From an uncultured Eubacteriales bacterium (GTDB lineage Bacteria > Bacillota > Clostridia > Peptostreptococcales > Anaerovoracaceae), in assembly GCA_949289445.1 (NCBI GenBank), contig CASEOD010000007.1, positions 1 through 51,796 of the forward strand: DNA of 51,796 nucleotides. Reading direction: 5' to 3'. Numbering within the stretch: position 1 is the first letter of the stretch; the number at the start of each line of letters is the position of its first letter. The translations under genes were made by a program, and so were the position numbers. Below, piece by piece: positions 16,081-25,471 of the stretch. Under the pieces are notes generated by a model that was not told where the DNA came from, did no database searches, and worked only from the letters and a program-made list of their open reading frames with translations.

Positions 16081-18324
16081 TCAGCCGTTTTTCATGTATT
16101 TTTCACTGAATTCCCCGGCGCTGACAGGTTTATCATACAGATAACCCTGTCCAAAGTCACATGACAGTGCAAGCATGGTATCACGCTCACGAGTGGTTTC
16201 GATTCCTTCGGCCACTGTGGAGATCCCCAGCTTTTTGGCAAGTTGAATAATCTGATGGAGAATAATCTGACGGCGCTTCCTGTTTTCTTCAGAAACCGGT
16301 TTCAGGAATCCCCGATCCAGTTTCAGCTCATCGATTTTCAGCTGATAGAGCATAGTCAGTGAAGAATATCCGCTTCCGAAGTCATCCATGGAGACTTTAA
16401 AACCTTTCTCATGCAGCAGTTTTATCTGGACATTGAGATGCTCCAGATCGTCAGTTGCCACATCTTCCAGAATTTCCAGAGTGATAAGAGAACTTGGCAC
16501 TTTATAGCGTTTCACAGTCTGTTCCAGACGTGACGGGTAATCCGCCTCTGTAAAGAGAAGCTTGGACTGATTTACAGAAACAGGGATGGGCTCTATTCCG
16601 GCATCTATCCAGCTGCGAATCTGTTCACAGACTCTTTCCACCATGTACATGTCCAGATCCCTGCAGAATCCGTTGGCGGCAAAGAGAGGAATGAACTCAT
16701 TGGGATAACGATAAGTACCATCCGGTTTTTTCCAGCGTACCAGAGCTTCCGCACCGATGATTCTGCCGGTTTTCAGATCGTTTTTCGGCTGGAGAAACAG
16801 CTTGTACTCTCTGTTTTGGAGAGCCAGATGCATGCAACTTTCAATTTCTATTTTGTTTCGCGTTTTTTCATAAAGCGTCTGTGTATAAAAAGCAATATCT
16901 GTATAATGAGAGTTCTGGATACTTTGCAGAGCAACCAGCGCTTTATCCCGATTGCCTTCTATAGCGATACCTGAGTAGATGGAGATCTCATAGCTATATT
17001 CTCCAAAGGCAGCGGATGTTTTGCTTACCAGCTGAATGATATCTCTTGTTCGATCTGTAATGATTTTTTCATCATAATCCAGCAGCAGCACGTAGAACAG
17101 ATCTGCAGAATCACGACAAAAAAATTCTCCTTCTTTCAGATTCTCTTCAATGGTTTTTTTCAGAAAGCAGAGTACATCGTTGCCGCTTTTTTTCCCGAAT
17201 AAGTCGTTGATGCCTTTGAAATTGTGTATATTAAGCGCGGCCACACTATAGCGCTGATTTTTTTTCAGGAAATTCTGGAATTCCTCATCAAAACCGGCAG
17301 TGTTTTTTGCGCCGGTCACCTGATCATAATAAGCAAGTCTGATGAGATTTCCTGCGCTCTGACGGAATTTATAATATCCGCCGTAGAGGAGAATCAGCAT
17401 GACAAAAAGTATGCCGATGAATCCGTAGATGATGACCAGAAACAGTCGTCCCGAAGACAAGGCCGAACTCCACATTTTATTGGCGCAGAAGATGTACCAG
17501 CCGTTGAAGTCCATGGATTCCATATAGAAGTGGCATTTTTTGCCTTCATATTCAAAGTTGCCGTGGAAACTCTCCCCGTTTTCCAGAGCGAGACGGGCAT
17601 CGGTTTTGGTTTTCTCCGACATATAAGGACCGTCAAAGATGGAGGACATATCAGCCTTTACCAGCGTATTTTCAGAACGGAGGAGGAATTCTCCTTTTTC
17701 ATTGATAATATGCACATATCCGTTTCCTCCCATGACTGTATTTCCGTCTACAATATCCTTAAAGATCTCCAGTGTGTCACCGGCTGCCAGCGCGCCGACG
17801 ATTTTGCCACTCTGATAAACAGGGACACTGTAAATGAATATCTTTGTGTCGTGATAAGGACTGTCGAACATTTTGGAAATTCCTATCTCACCCCAGAAAG
17901 ATTTTCTGATTGCTTCCTGTGCCATTTCGCTGCAGTCGTCCAGTGTATAGCTTTCTATGGTTTCACCGTCATTGACATTCAGCAGGCCTTCTCCTTCAAC
18001 AGGAATGTATGCCAGTGTGAGGAAAGAATTTTGCTTATTGGCTTCTTCCAGGCTTATCTTCAGGATTTCAGGATTATTTAGTATGCTGCCAACCTCATAG
18101 GCTTTGGACAAGGTGGTCAGAATCTGAGCGCTTTTATCAAGCTGTTTGCTGATTCTGCTCTTATATTCTTTGACCTCCACTTCCATCTGAACGTCATCTG
18201 CCTTATGGGCTTCTTCAAATATATATTTCGAAGTACAGAAAACAGAAACACACAGCAGGATGCTGCAGATAACCACTATCACAGTCACCCGGATAATTCG
18301 TTTCTTTAGTTCTTCTTCGTTCAT
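16081..18324 (-). CDS. membrane c-di-GMP phosphodiesterase: dCache sensor, degenerate GGDEF, EAL
   Basis: 747-aa sensor enzyme. A transmembrane helix at ~11-30, an extracytoplasmic dCache-like domain (IYSVPVYQSGKIVGALAAG, NGYVHIINEKGEFLL) and a second helix at ~295-317 precede the cytoplasmic part. The GGDEF domain is degenerate: RDSADLF stands where RxGGDEF is expected, so no synthase activity is likely. The EAL domain keeps the residues needed for c-di-GMP hydrolysis: GAEALVRW, the Asn of VSVNQS, LEILED, DDFGSGYSSL, DELKLDRGF and AEGIET. The degenerate GGDEF may bind GTP allosterically, as in other hybrid proteins. GGAGG precedes the ATG, and its own promoter lies at 18369-18397. It is the distal gene of the c-di-GMP locus. 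Confidence 0.88.
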   Translation of the reverse strand: MNEEELKKRIIRVTVIVVICSILLCVSVFCTSKYIFEEAHKADDVQMEVEVKEYKSRISKQLDKSAQILTTLSKAYEVGSILNNPEILKISLEEANKQNSFLTLAYIPVEGEGLLNVNDGETIESYTLDDCSEMAQEAIRKSFWGEIGISKMFDSPYHDTKIFIYSVPVYQSGKIVGALAAGDTLEIFKDIVDGNTVMGGNGYVHIINEKGEFLLRSENTLVKADMSSIFDGPYMSEKTKTDARLALENGESFHGNFEYEGKKCHFYMESMDFNGWYIFCANKMWSSALSSGRLFLVIIYGFIGILFVMLILLYGGYYKFRQSAGNLIRLAYYDQVTGAKNTAGFDEEFQNFLKKNQRYSVAALNIHNFKGINDLFGKKSGNDVLCFLKKTIEENLKEGEFFCRDSADLFYVLLLDYDEKIITDRTRDIIQLVSKTSAAFGEYSYEISIYSGIAIEGNRDKALVALQSIQNSHYTDIAFYTQTLYEKTRNKIEIESCMHLALQNREYKLFLQPKNDLKTGRIIGAEALVRWKKPDGTYRYPNEFIPLFAANGFCRDLDMYMVERVCEQIRSWIDAGIEPIPVSVNQSKLLFTEADYPSRLEQTVKRYKVPSSLITLEILEDVATDDLEHLNVQIKLLHEKGFKVSMDDFGSGYSSLTMLYQLKIDELKLDRGFLKPVSEENRKRRQIILHQIIQLAKKLGISTVAEGIETTRERDTMLALSCDFGQGYLYDKPVSAGEFSEKYMKNG

Positions 18325-18368
18325 TTGAGCCTCCGCAAAAAATCAATCAATATAGTAAGTACTACAGT

Positions 18369-18397
18369 ATCATATCACAGTCTTCCCCGTTTTGCAA
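18369..18397 (-). promoter_or_regulatory. sigma-A-type promoter of the 747-aa EAL gene
   Basis: On the minus strand TTGCAA (18392-18397), a 17-bp spacer and TATGAT (18369-18374) sit just after the stop of the 604-aa EAL gene. The last gene of the locus can therefore be expressed independently. Confidence 0.65.
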
Positions 18398-18400
18398 AAA

Positions 18401-20215
18401 TCAGTCTCTAAAGCGGCTGAGGATGTGTTTCTTCGCCTCCCACACAGGAAGAGGATAATAGAAATTGAAGCCCTGAATGACATCACAGTTCAGCTTACTG
18501 AGCTGTACTGCCTGCGCTTCACTTTCCACACCCTCGGCAAGGATCGTCATTCCCAGCTCGTGCCCCACCTGTATCACTGCTTTTAATATGGCTTCTCCTT
18601 TTTGGGACAGAACATTGTCAACAAGCCCTTTATCCAGTTTGATGCCGTCAAAGGAGTACTCCTGCAGATCATAAAATGATGTAAATCCCTGTCCGAAATC
18701 ATCCAGCGCAATGCTGACCCCCAGTTCCTTCAGTTCGGTAATGTTTTGCTTGATTCGGGTAAAGTTCTTTGAGGACACACTTTCGGTAATTTCAAAAATA
18801 AGGAGATCTCTGGGGAAGGCATATTCTCCAATAATTTTCCGGCACTGATCCACAAAGTCGTCAGAAGCGAAAGTTTCCCGGGAAAAGTTGCAGGACATGA
18901 AAAAATCGCTGATATTCTGATCGTACAGATATCGGAGGAGTTTGCAGGATTCACGCAGCGCATAATAATCGAGCCGGGAAATAGTCTTTTCACGCTCCAT
19001 GATAGGTACAAACTCCTTGGGAAGAAGAACCCCTCTTTGAGGATGCTGCCATCGGGAAAGGGCTTCTCCGCCGACAATCTTCCGGTTTGCCGTATCCACA
19101 TAGAACTGCACATAAAGCTGAAATTCATGGTTTTCAAAGCCTCTGTCTATATCTGCTTGAATCTGCTTTTCTTTTTCCAGTTCTTCCATGATTTTTTCTG
19201 AGCAGAAAACATAGTCAACGTGCATTTTTTCGGCAGTATGCGCGCCCTGTGAAGCCTTGAAGATCATTTCCTCCAGGTTTCTGTCATCTGTATGCAGCGT
19301 ATAGATTCCGGCAGAGGCACTCAGGTCAAAAGATGACCGGTACTGCCGGGTGTAGTCATGGATCCGTTCAAATATAGGATTCAGCCACCGAATCAGTTCT
19401 TGTTTGTCTGCGGACAGTTTCAGAATTACAAAGCCGTTATCAGAGATCTTTGCCAGTATATCGCTGTCGGCAGTGTATTCTTTCAGAATGACTGCGCAGT
19501 GACGAAGCATGGCCTCTGTTTCTTTACTTCCTGACAGACGACGGAGTTTATCTGTGTCTATGCAAAAATAAACCAGATTATACAGTACCCTGTTTTCATC
19601 AGAGATAAACTGTCGGTAATATCGCTGAAAATATTCTCGGTTGCCCAGTCCTGTCACATCGTCAGACTCAATGTTACGGTGCGCCTGTTTCAAGCGGGTG
19701 CGGTATTTTCGCAGTAATAGAAACAGTATTGCAGACAATACCGCAAAAGCAACCGAAAGACCGTAGGCCGGATAAATCACTGAACTCTGGAGGGACTGAT
19801 TCACGGAAGATGATTCTATAAGAAGTCCGCTGATTTTTTCCGAGGAAACCTGTTTAAGATATTCCGTAAAATCCGAAACAAAACTTTCCGGCGCAGTGTC
19901 TGTGAAACCTATCAGAAAACGAACTTCTTCACCGTCAACCTCGGCAGTAAAGATCTCGGTTTCCTCTATACCCTCGGGGATATCCTCACCCTCACGACAG
20001 CCTGATACAATGTCCACCTGAAGATTTTCACAAAGTTCCCAACGACTGTCAGAAGAGGACGGACGGTAATAGGAGATCTGATACGGACTTTGTGCAGAAA
20101 ATTCTTCAAACAGGGAAGGAATGACACCGCAGTAACTTTCGGTATCAGAATTGTAATATTCCAGAGGATAGGCGCCGGGATTTCCGGCAGCATAAATGAT
20201 GATACTGTTTTCCAC
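18401..20215 (-). CDS. membrane EAL phosphodiesterase with N-terminal periplasmic-binding-like domain and degenerate GGDEF
   Basis: 604 aa. Residues 1-146 look like part of a substrate-binding-protein-type domain (GVIPSLFEEFSAQSPYQISYY). No signal peptide is visible; one transmembrane helix (~147-168) followed by RKYRTRLK suggests N-out insertion by a reverse signal anchor. The GGDEF domain lacks its motif (KISDNGFVIL there). The EAL domain is complete: GGEALSRW, SCNFSRE, FEITES, LDDFGQGFTSF, GIKLDKG and AEGVES, so hydrolysis of c-di-GMP is expected. The start is GTG 20215, sharing its first G with the preceding gene's stop (TAGTG), with GGAGG 6 nt before: translational coupling to the DivIVA-like gene. 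Confidence 0.87.
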   Translation of the reverse strand: MENSIIIYAAGNPGAYPLEYYNSDTESYCGVIPSLFEEFSAQSPYQISYYRPSSSDSRWELCENLQVDIVSGCREGEDIPEGIEETEIFTAEVDGEEVRFLIGFTDTAPESFVSDFTEYLKQVSSEKISGLLIESSSVNQSLQSSVIYPAYGLSVAFAVLSAILFLLLRKYRTRLKQAHRNIESDDVTGLGNREYFQRYYRQFISDENRVLYNLVYFCIDTDKLRRLSGSKETEAMLRHCAVILKEYTADSDILAKISDNGFVILKLSADKQELIRWLNPIFERIHDYTRQYRSSFDLSASAGIYTLHTDDRNLEEMIFKASQGAHTAEKMHVDYVFCSEKIMEELEKEKQIQADIDRGFENHEFQLYVQFYVDTANRKIVGGEALSRWQHPQRGVLLPKEFVPIMEREKTISRLDYYALRESCKLLRYLYDQNISDFFMSCNFSRETFASDDFVDQCRKIIGEYAFPRDLLIFEITESVSSKNFTRIKQNITELKELGVSIALDDFGQGFTSFYDLQEYSFDGIKLDKGLVDNVLSQKGEAILKAVIQVGHELGMTILAEGVESEAQAVQLSKLNCDVIQGFNFYYPLPVWEAKKHILSRFRD

Positions 20216-20751
20216 TATTTCCTCCCCGGCAGGATGCCGTCACCAATGACTTCCTCTTTATGCCTGAACAGAGACATGTTTTTCGACGGTGAATCTGCCA
20301 GAACATGATCAATATGTTTTTCCAGCTTTTCCGCCGCTTCATCCAGACCTTTCAAAAGGGTGGACAGCATTTCGCGGACACTGAGAATCTGGTCGTGGTA
20401 ACGGTCGATTTCCTGCTGTCTGACCTCCAGTTCCTTTTCCAGCCGGCGGCGGGCAATCATTTCTTTTTCTTCTGTCTGTTTCTTCAGAGTTTCAGCATAC
20501 TGCTGCACTTCCAGAAGAACTGTGCTGATAGCAGTCTGTTCATTCTGATGTCTGTCGCATTCTTTTTTCAGGGCAGCCACCTCTTCCTCCAGCTGACGGA
20601 TTTTCTCCTGATACTGGGATTCGATCTTTTCCAGCTGCGCGTCTTTTTGCATGAGTTTTTCTGAAAAACTCTGTTCTATGCCGGCAATATACTGATAAAC
20701 GTCGGCTTTCTGATAACCGAAAAAACCTTTTCTCATTTCTTCCAGTGTCAT
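20215..20751 (-). CDS. DivIVA-like coiled-coil protein
   Basis: 178-aa cytoplasmic protein. The N-terminal MTLEEMRKGFFGYQKADVYQ resembles the short DivIVA/GpsB membrane-binding motif (F-GY-x-x-x-x-VxxY/F). A long charged coiled coil (residues ~25-140, LEKIESQYQEKIRQLEEEVA onward) and a short tail follow. DivIVA-type proteins sense membrane curvature and recruit partners to poles or septa. Here it is coupled by TAGTG overlap to an EAL protein and lies 16 nt after the GT2 synthase, hinting at placement of the polymer machine or its phosphodiesterase. ATG 20751 has GAGGAGGG upstream; the frame runs 15 codons further, but those overlap the synthase end. Confidence 0.7.
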   Translation of the reverse strand: MTLEEMRKGFFGYQKADVYQYIAGIEQSFSEKLMQKDAQLEKIESQYQEKIRQLEEEVAALKKECDRHQNEQTAISTVLLEVQQYAETLKKQTEEKEMIARRRLEKELEVRQQEIDRYHDQILSVREMLSTLLKGLDEAAEKLEKHIDHVLADSPSKNMSLFRHKEEVIGDGILPGRK

Positions 20752-20767
20752 ATCTGTCCCTCCTCTG

Positions 20768-22171
20768 TTATCTGAATTTGATTGATTTTCTTTCAATTTT
20801 TTCCCAAGTGTGTTTTCGCCTGTGGTAACCGATGAGAGCCGTGGCTCTTACCCATGCCAGAATAAGACGAAGTCCGGCGACTTCCAGAATACATAATGCT
20901 GTGGCTTTGAGGACATCTGTCAGAGTCAGCCGCAGATCTATCGTATGTATTCGTGCAAAGAAAGCAGTCAGTGATAAAATCGCCGAATAAATGACATAGA
21001 TGAGAAAAAACAGCATCATAAACGGCACATTGATCAGATCCACGGCGAAGGCCAGAACTACTGTGAGCAGTCCGAAAACTTCAATATAAGGCGACAGCAG
21101 TTCATAGATCAGAAAGTACAGGTAGGAAATCATTCCGACGAGACCGTATTTTCTGTTGAAAAGCATTTTTCTGTGTTTTGTCATGCTCTGAAACAGACCG
21201 ATATGCCAGCGCCTTCGCTGTTTACACAGATCAGAAAATTTTTCGGGAGCCTGTGTCCAGCAGACTGCATCTGTGGCGTAACGAATGCGGTAGGGCAGAT
21301 CATGCTCTCTGCAGAAAACATGAAGCTTGACCACCAGCTCCATGTCCTCTCCCATAGTGTCAGGATCATAGCCGCCGGCGTCAATGACCAGATTTTTTCG
21401 GAAAAGACCGAAAGCGCCGGAGATAATTACACTGCCGTTGAACTTGTCGAAGAGAATCCTTGCGGCAAGAAAGGAACGGTCATATTCCAGAATCTGCATA
21501 CAAGGCAGGATTTCGGAAGGCATATGGCAGGAAATCACCTTTCCGTCACGGAGTTCAGTACCGTTGCTGGGACGTACCGCTCCTCCCACGGCAATGACGT
21601 TACCTTCCTCCAGCACCGGTCTCACAATTTTCTCAAGGGAATCTGCCTGGAGGATAGAGTCGGCATCCATGCAGATAAAGTATGGATAGCGGGAAGCGTT
21701 GATTCCCATGTTGAGAGAATCGGCTTTCCCACCGTTCTTTTTTCTGATCAGAGTGATGGGAACCTTGTTTTCGTAGCTCTCAAAAATGGCCTCTTCACTC
21801 TTGCAGGCTATCCGTCTTTGGAGAGGACGGTTTACCTGATGCATCTGAAATACCTCTCGCATTATACGGGAGGTGGCATCAGATGAGCCGTCGTCCACAA
21901 CGATGATTTCGTAAAGCTTATAGTCCAGCGCCAACAGTGAACGGACGCTGGCTTCAATGGTCACTTCTTCATTATATGCCGGTACAATGATGGAAACCGG
22001 TACGTAGTATTTCCCCGAAAGCTCGTTTTTCAGCCTGTTTCTGCGTTTTGTCTGGTAAAGAGTGGAAGAACCCACTGTTACAGAAAGAAACAGAAAACTT
22101 GCATAGCCGATCATGTATAAAATGAAGAAAATTCCTACCCATTCAAAGAACAGTTTATAGACATCAGTCAT
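20768..22171 (-). CDS. processive family 2 glycosyltransferase (polysaccharide synthase)
   Basis: 467-aa membrane synthase of the cellulose/PNAG/hyaluronan synthase type. An N-terminal helix is followed by the GT-A domain with VDDGSSD (UDP-sugar binding Asp, 92-98), DAD (169-171), MGED (273-276, catalytic base) and QRRRW (318-322), the hallmark of processive beta-glycosyltransferases. Three or four C-terminal helices (~340-440) would form the export channel. No PilZ domain is attached, unlike BcsA, so c-di-GMP control must come from elsewhere, here the upstream riboswitch. The sugar cannot be assigned. It starts 3 nt after the HEAT gene stop, with AAGGAG upstream. Confidence 0.9.
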   Translation of the reverse strand: MTDVYKLFFEWVGIFFILYMIGYASFLFLSVTVGSSTLYQTKRRNRLKNELSGKYYVPVSIIVPAYNEEVTIEASVRSLLALDYKLYEIIVVDDGSSDATSRIMREVFQMHQVNRPLQRRIACKSEEAIFESYENKVPITLIRKKNGGKADSLNMGINASRYPYFICMDADSILQADSLEKIVRPVLEEGNVIAVGGAVRPSNGTELRDGKVISCHMPSEILPCMQILEYDRSFLAARILFDKFNGSVIISGAFGLFRKNLVIDAGGYDPDTMGEDMELVVKLHVFCREHDLPYRIRYATDAVCWTQAPEKFSDLCKQRRRWHIGLFQSMTKHRKMLFNRKYGLVGMISYLYFLIYELLSPYIEVFGLLTVVLAFAVDLINVPFMMLFFLIYVIYSAILSLTAFFARIHTIDLRLTLTDVLKATALCILEVAGLRLILAWVRATALIGYHRRKHTWEKIERKSIKFR

Positions 22172-22174
22172 TTT

Positions 22175-23278
22175 CTATATCTCCTTTTTTCGGAAGTTCT
22201 GCGATTCAAGATGCCAGGTTATCATTTCTCTGGCATAGCGGTCAGAACCGGTAATTACATCCAGCAAATCGCTGTACTCCATATGATGCGCTTTTAGAGC
22301 CTGAGCGGCGGAATATCTGATGTACCAGTTTTCGCTGTGAAGCGCCTCTTTTAAAATATGAATGACTTCTTCTCCCTCATATTTACTCAGAGATGACACA
22401 GCCACATTGGTGTACTCCCAGTGAGTGGGATCTTTATCTGCTGCAAAGGAGAGGAGCTCCTTTGCAGCAGGAGGATAAAAGTAGCGTCCAAAGTAACGGA
22501 TAGCCGAAAGTCTGAGCTCTTTGGGCTGCCTTGCATCGACCAGAATCTTCAGCATTTCTTCCTTATAGTCTCCTGTCTGAAATCTGATGTAATTCAGGAT
22601 GGCCAGGCGGGTGTGTTCCGAAAAGGAAGAAAACTTTTCCAGCAGCATATCGATAAGCTGTCCATGTCTGCCTGTGTATGAAAGCAGCCCTTCGGTCAGG
22701 ACTTTTTCGTGTATGTATACCTTGCCGTCGTCCTGCAGTCTGACAGCATCCGCTATGTGTTCCGGGCTGCCGAAACGGTAAAGAGCATCAAGGGCATTGA
22801 TCCGGCAGTACAGATTATCTTTTCTGATGTAATTCAGAAGGATGTTCTGCAGAGAATCGATGGGCTGTCTGTGTTTTACAGAGTATCGGGCAAGAAAATA
22901 GGAAAAATAGCCTGCCTGCATATTATCTCTCTTTTCATAAATCACGGCCAGATAAAGAATGACGGGCTGTATTCGGAAAAGATATTCGTAAACCGCTTTC
23001 TTGTCAGCCTCGCGGCAGAGAGCGTCCAGCACTCTGTCAAAAGCGATGAGATTGTCAAGGCGTTTCATTTTGCGGCTCAGCCATGAAAAGTGAGCCTGAT
23101 CGGGCGATTCTCCCTGTTCAATATTGTACAGCTGTGCGTGAATCAGGGCGCTGAGCTTTTCACAGCGCTTCTTCAGACGGGGATCGCTGCCTTTCAGAAC
23201 CAGTGTGTAGATGATATTGAAAACGATCATGCTGACGCACACTGAGCCGTAAATGTAAATCATAGTTTCAATTTTCAT
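22175..23278 (-). CDS. membrane-anchored HEAT-repeat protein
   Basis: 367 aa. One N-terminal helix (MIYIYGSVCVSMIVFNIIYT) anchors a soluble alpha-solenoid. HEAT-like repeats are clearest between ~180 and 345 (INALDALYRFGSPEHI, KELRLSAIRYFGRY, TNVAVSSLSKYEGEEVIHIL, WYIRYSAAQALKAH). The K/R-rich stretch after the helix suggests the solenoid is cytoplasmic. Such proteins act as scaffolds, and the position just before the GT2 synthase suggests an accessory subunit of it. The coding sequence holds a perfect 14-bp inverted repeat (22438-22470). ATG is preceded by AAAGGAAC. Confidence 0.75.
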   Translation of the reverse strand: MKIETMIYIYGSVCVSMIVFNIIYTLVLKGSDPRLKKRCEKLSALIHAQLYNIEQGESPDQAHFSWLSRKMKRLDNLIAFDRVLDALCREADKKAVYEYLFRIQPVILYLAVIYEKRDNMQAGYFSYFLARYSVKHRQPIDSLQNILLNYIRKDNLYCRINALDALYRFGSPEHIADAVRLQDDGKVYIHEKVLTEGLLSYTGRHGQLIDMLLEKFSSFSEHTRLAILNYIRFQTGDYKEEMLKILVDARQPKELRLSAIRYFGRYFYPPAAKELLSFAADKDPTHWEYTNVAVSSLSKYEGEEVIHILKEALHSENWYIRYSAAQALKAHHMEYSDLLDVITGSDRYAREMITWHLESQNFRKKEI

Positions 23279-23292
23279 AAAAAGTTCCTTTG

Positions 23293-25458
23293 TTATTTAC
23301 CTTCACCGGAATCTGTTTCCGCTTCTTCACCGGTCCAAAAGTCCTGTAAGATATAATAGGATTCTTTCAGCCGTTCGTGATATGTGACCTTTTTTCCCCA
23401 TCCATCCAGTTCAAAAGGATCCATGGGAACGCGGGTATCCGTATGCTCCTCATCGGTAATTCCGATGTACATCCGGTCAATCTGAAGGTTTTCGACTCCG
23501 TAGTGCTCATAATAATCGTCATGAATCATCATTTCCGACGGATTGGAAAAGTTGAGCAGCTGCCAGGGAATCTTCACTTCGATATAGTCGCCTGCGAAGA
23601 TAAAGTCTGCCAGAGAATTAAAGTCTTCACTTTCCGGATTTGCGTTGCCGTATGTCAGAAGCCCTGTTTCGTAGGTTTCGGCTGAGGCAAGCCAGTTTCC
23701 CGTCAAAAGCGGTGTTGCCGTCTGAAGCATCAGATCGATTTGCCGGAAGACAGGGGTAGAGGCATCGGGCGGATTGATATAGGGATCTTCATTGTCTGTT
23801 TCATGGTAAAACATGGCCCGCATGACCTCATAGCGTTCCTGAACCAGCAGGCGACTGCTGCTCTTTCCGTTGATGACCATGACAAAGTCGCAGGCACGCG
23901 CAAAGGAGATATCGTAATTCCGGCAATAGGTGCTTCCTGTCTTTTGGGTCGTATCTATGGGGATGTAAAGCGTATCTTTTTCCGCATCAAAATCTTTCTT
24001 TCTGATGAGGAAATAGATGAATTTCTCGTCATATTTCATGGACACAGACATGTCTCCGTTTTCTGTAACCGGTTCGCAGTCTTTCCAGTCGGAAATGTCT
24101 CCGTCCACATAGCAGATACTCTCTTCATCGCCAGGATCAAAGGACAGCAGGCCGAAATACTGTTCATTAGTCTGATAGTCGCTCCAGTATGGGGTATTAA
24201 GCAGATCTACATTCTGCATGGTGTTCCAGGTACGCTTGAACCATTCATCCTGCCAGGTGAAGACGCAGCTTCCTGCACAGCCCGCGGCCATGATATCTTT
24301 GTAGCAGTCAATCAGCGCCTGCCCCTGTTCGTCCTCTGACATATGACCCTGATTGCGGCCTGTATTCTGATCTCTCTGAGCCATTCCTCTGCCGGTAGAA
24401 ACTCCGTACTCCGAGATAACCACAGGGATGCTGTGGTGTTCTGTCAGCATTTCCAGATAAGTTCTGTATGTATTGAGACTGCCGTCCTCTGTACGGCAGA
24501 ACCCGGATTTGTCTTCAAAGTATGCCAGATAATCCGGATAGTAGGGATAGACGTGATAAGAAGCGAAATATCCCGATATGAATGCATCAGTGGTCCTGAT
24601 ATGTTCCGCGTCAACCTTGGCACACTTCATGAAATAGCGGGTGATATCCTCAGGGTAATCAAAGGGATCTGTGGTCGGCCAGTTGGAAAAAGCCACAAGA
24701 CGCTGCTGCTTATAACGTTTCGACTCGTATTCGATAATCTTGTCACCCACCTGGCACAGCATAGCCTCAAAAGGGGTCGCATCTTCGGTGGTGTACATAT
24801 AGGTTCCCCGGTACTGGCTTTTTTCCGGGTATTTGTTGTCAGTATAGACGACGGTCACATCTTCCCATTCCACGCCCAGGATATAGCCGATAACCCACTG
24901 GGAAACATCTTTACGGTAAGACCCTGAACCGATACCATATCCCAGATTCAGGCTCTTTTTGCCGTGCAGAATATCCACTACAGTCCTGCAGTCATCCAGA
25001 AATGTCTGCAGAAAATCGGAATCATATGCATCTCTGTGGGAATTTTGCGTGTAATCGTTGATCCATACTCCGTGTATCAGATACAGGGGATCATCGTTAT
25101 TCTCATTATATTCATAAAAGGCATCATAGAAGTCGTTATGAAGGATGGTGTATACGCGTACAGTGTTGGCGCCCATTTCCTGTATCTCTTTGAACCAGCG
25201 GAGATAGGTCTCTTTGTCTATGGCAAAGTCTGTGGCCCACTCACCGGGGATTCCCACGCCCATGTTGACGCCTCGGATTTCGAAAGGAACCTGCTCTCCA
25301 TCTTTTTCCATGCAGATGGTTTTTTCGTCGGTAGTCATAAAGGTGGTAACCGGTGCATTAGGATTCAGATCAATGTAAATCCCAAGACGATAGTAGGCCG
25401 TGTTCCAGATGACAGCCAGCAGTGCCACGGCACATACCGCAATGATGAATTTTTTCAA
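23293..25458 (-). CDS. exported TIM-barrel glycoside hydrolase-like protein with C-terminal carbohydrate-binding-like region
   Basis: 721 aa. An N-terminal helix (MKKFIIAVCAVALLAVIWNT) is a signal peptide or anchor. Residues ~60-400 have clan-A glycosidase features: IRGVNMGVGIPGEWA, MGANTVRVYTI, IGYILGVEWEDV (candidate acid/base Glu) and VVISEYGVSTGRG (candidate nucleophile Glu). The C-terminal ~250 residues (ICYVDGDISDWKDCE, EVKIPWQLLNFSNPSEMM) resemble a CBM9/DOMON-like sandwich. It probably trims or remodels the polymer made by the synthase. The start is TTG 25458, 9 nt after AGGAGG. The exact family is not assignable by eye. Confidence 0.75.
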   Translation of the reverse strand: MKKFIIAVCAVALLAVIWNTAYYRLGIYIDLNPNAPVTTFMTTDEKTICMEKDGEQVPFEIRGVNMGVGIPGEWATDFAIDKETYLRWFKEIQEMGANTVRVYTILHNDFYDAFYEYNENNDDPLYLIHGVWINDYTQNSHRDAYDSDFLQTFLDDCRTVVDILHGKKSLNLGYGIGSGSYRKDVSQWVIGYILGVEWEDVTVVYTDNKYPEKSQYRGTYMYTTEDATPFEAMLCQVGDKIIEYESKRYKQQRLVAFSNWPTTDPFDYPEDITRYFMKCAKVDAEHIRTTDAFISGYFASYHVYPYYPDYLAYFEDKSGFCRTEDGSLNTYRTYLEMLTEHHSIPVVISEYGVSTGRGMAQRDQNTGRNQGHMSEDEQGQALIDCYKDIMAAGCAGSCVFTWQDEWFKRTWNTMQNVDLLNTPYWSDYQTNEQYFGLLSFDPGDEESICYVDGDISDWKDCEPVTENGDMSVSMKYDEKFIYFLIRKKDFDAEKDTLYIPIDTTQKTGSTYCRNYDISFARACDFVMVINGKSSSRLLVQERYEVMRAMFYHETDNEDPYINPPDASTPVFRQIDLMLQTATPLLTGNWLASAETYETGLLTYGNANPESEDFNSLADFIFAGDYIEVKIPWQLLNFSNPSEMMIHDDYYEHYGVENLQIDRMYIGITDEEHTDTRVPMDPFELDGWGKKVTYHERLKESYYILQDFWTGEEAETDSGEGK

Positions 25459-25471
25459 AACACAGATCCTC

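Noticed and set aside
20768..22171. PilZ domain on the GT2 synthase as the c-di-GMP sensor
   Set aside because: No RxxxR or DxSxxG motif in the C-terminal part; the protein ends soon after the last helix.
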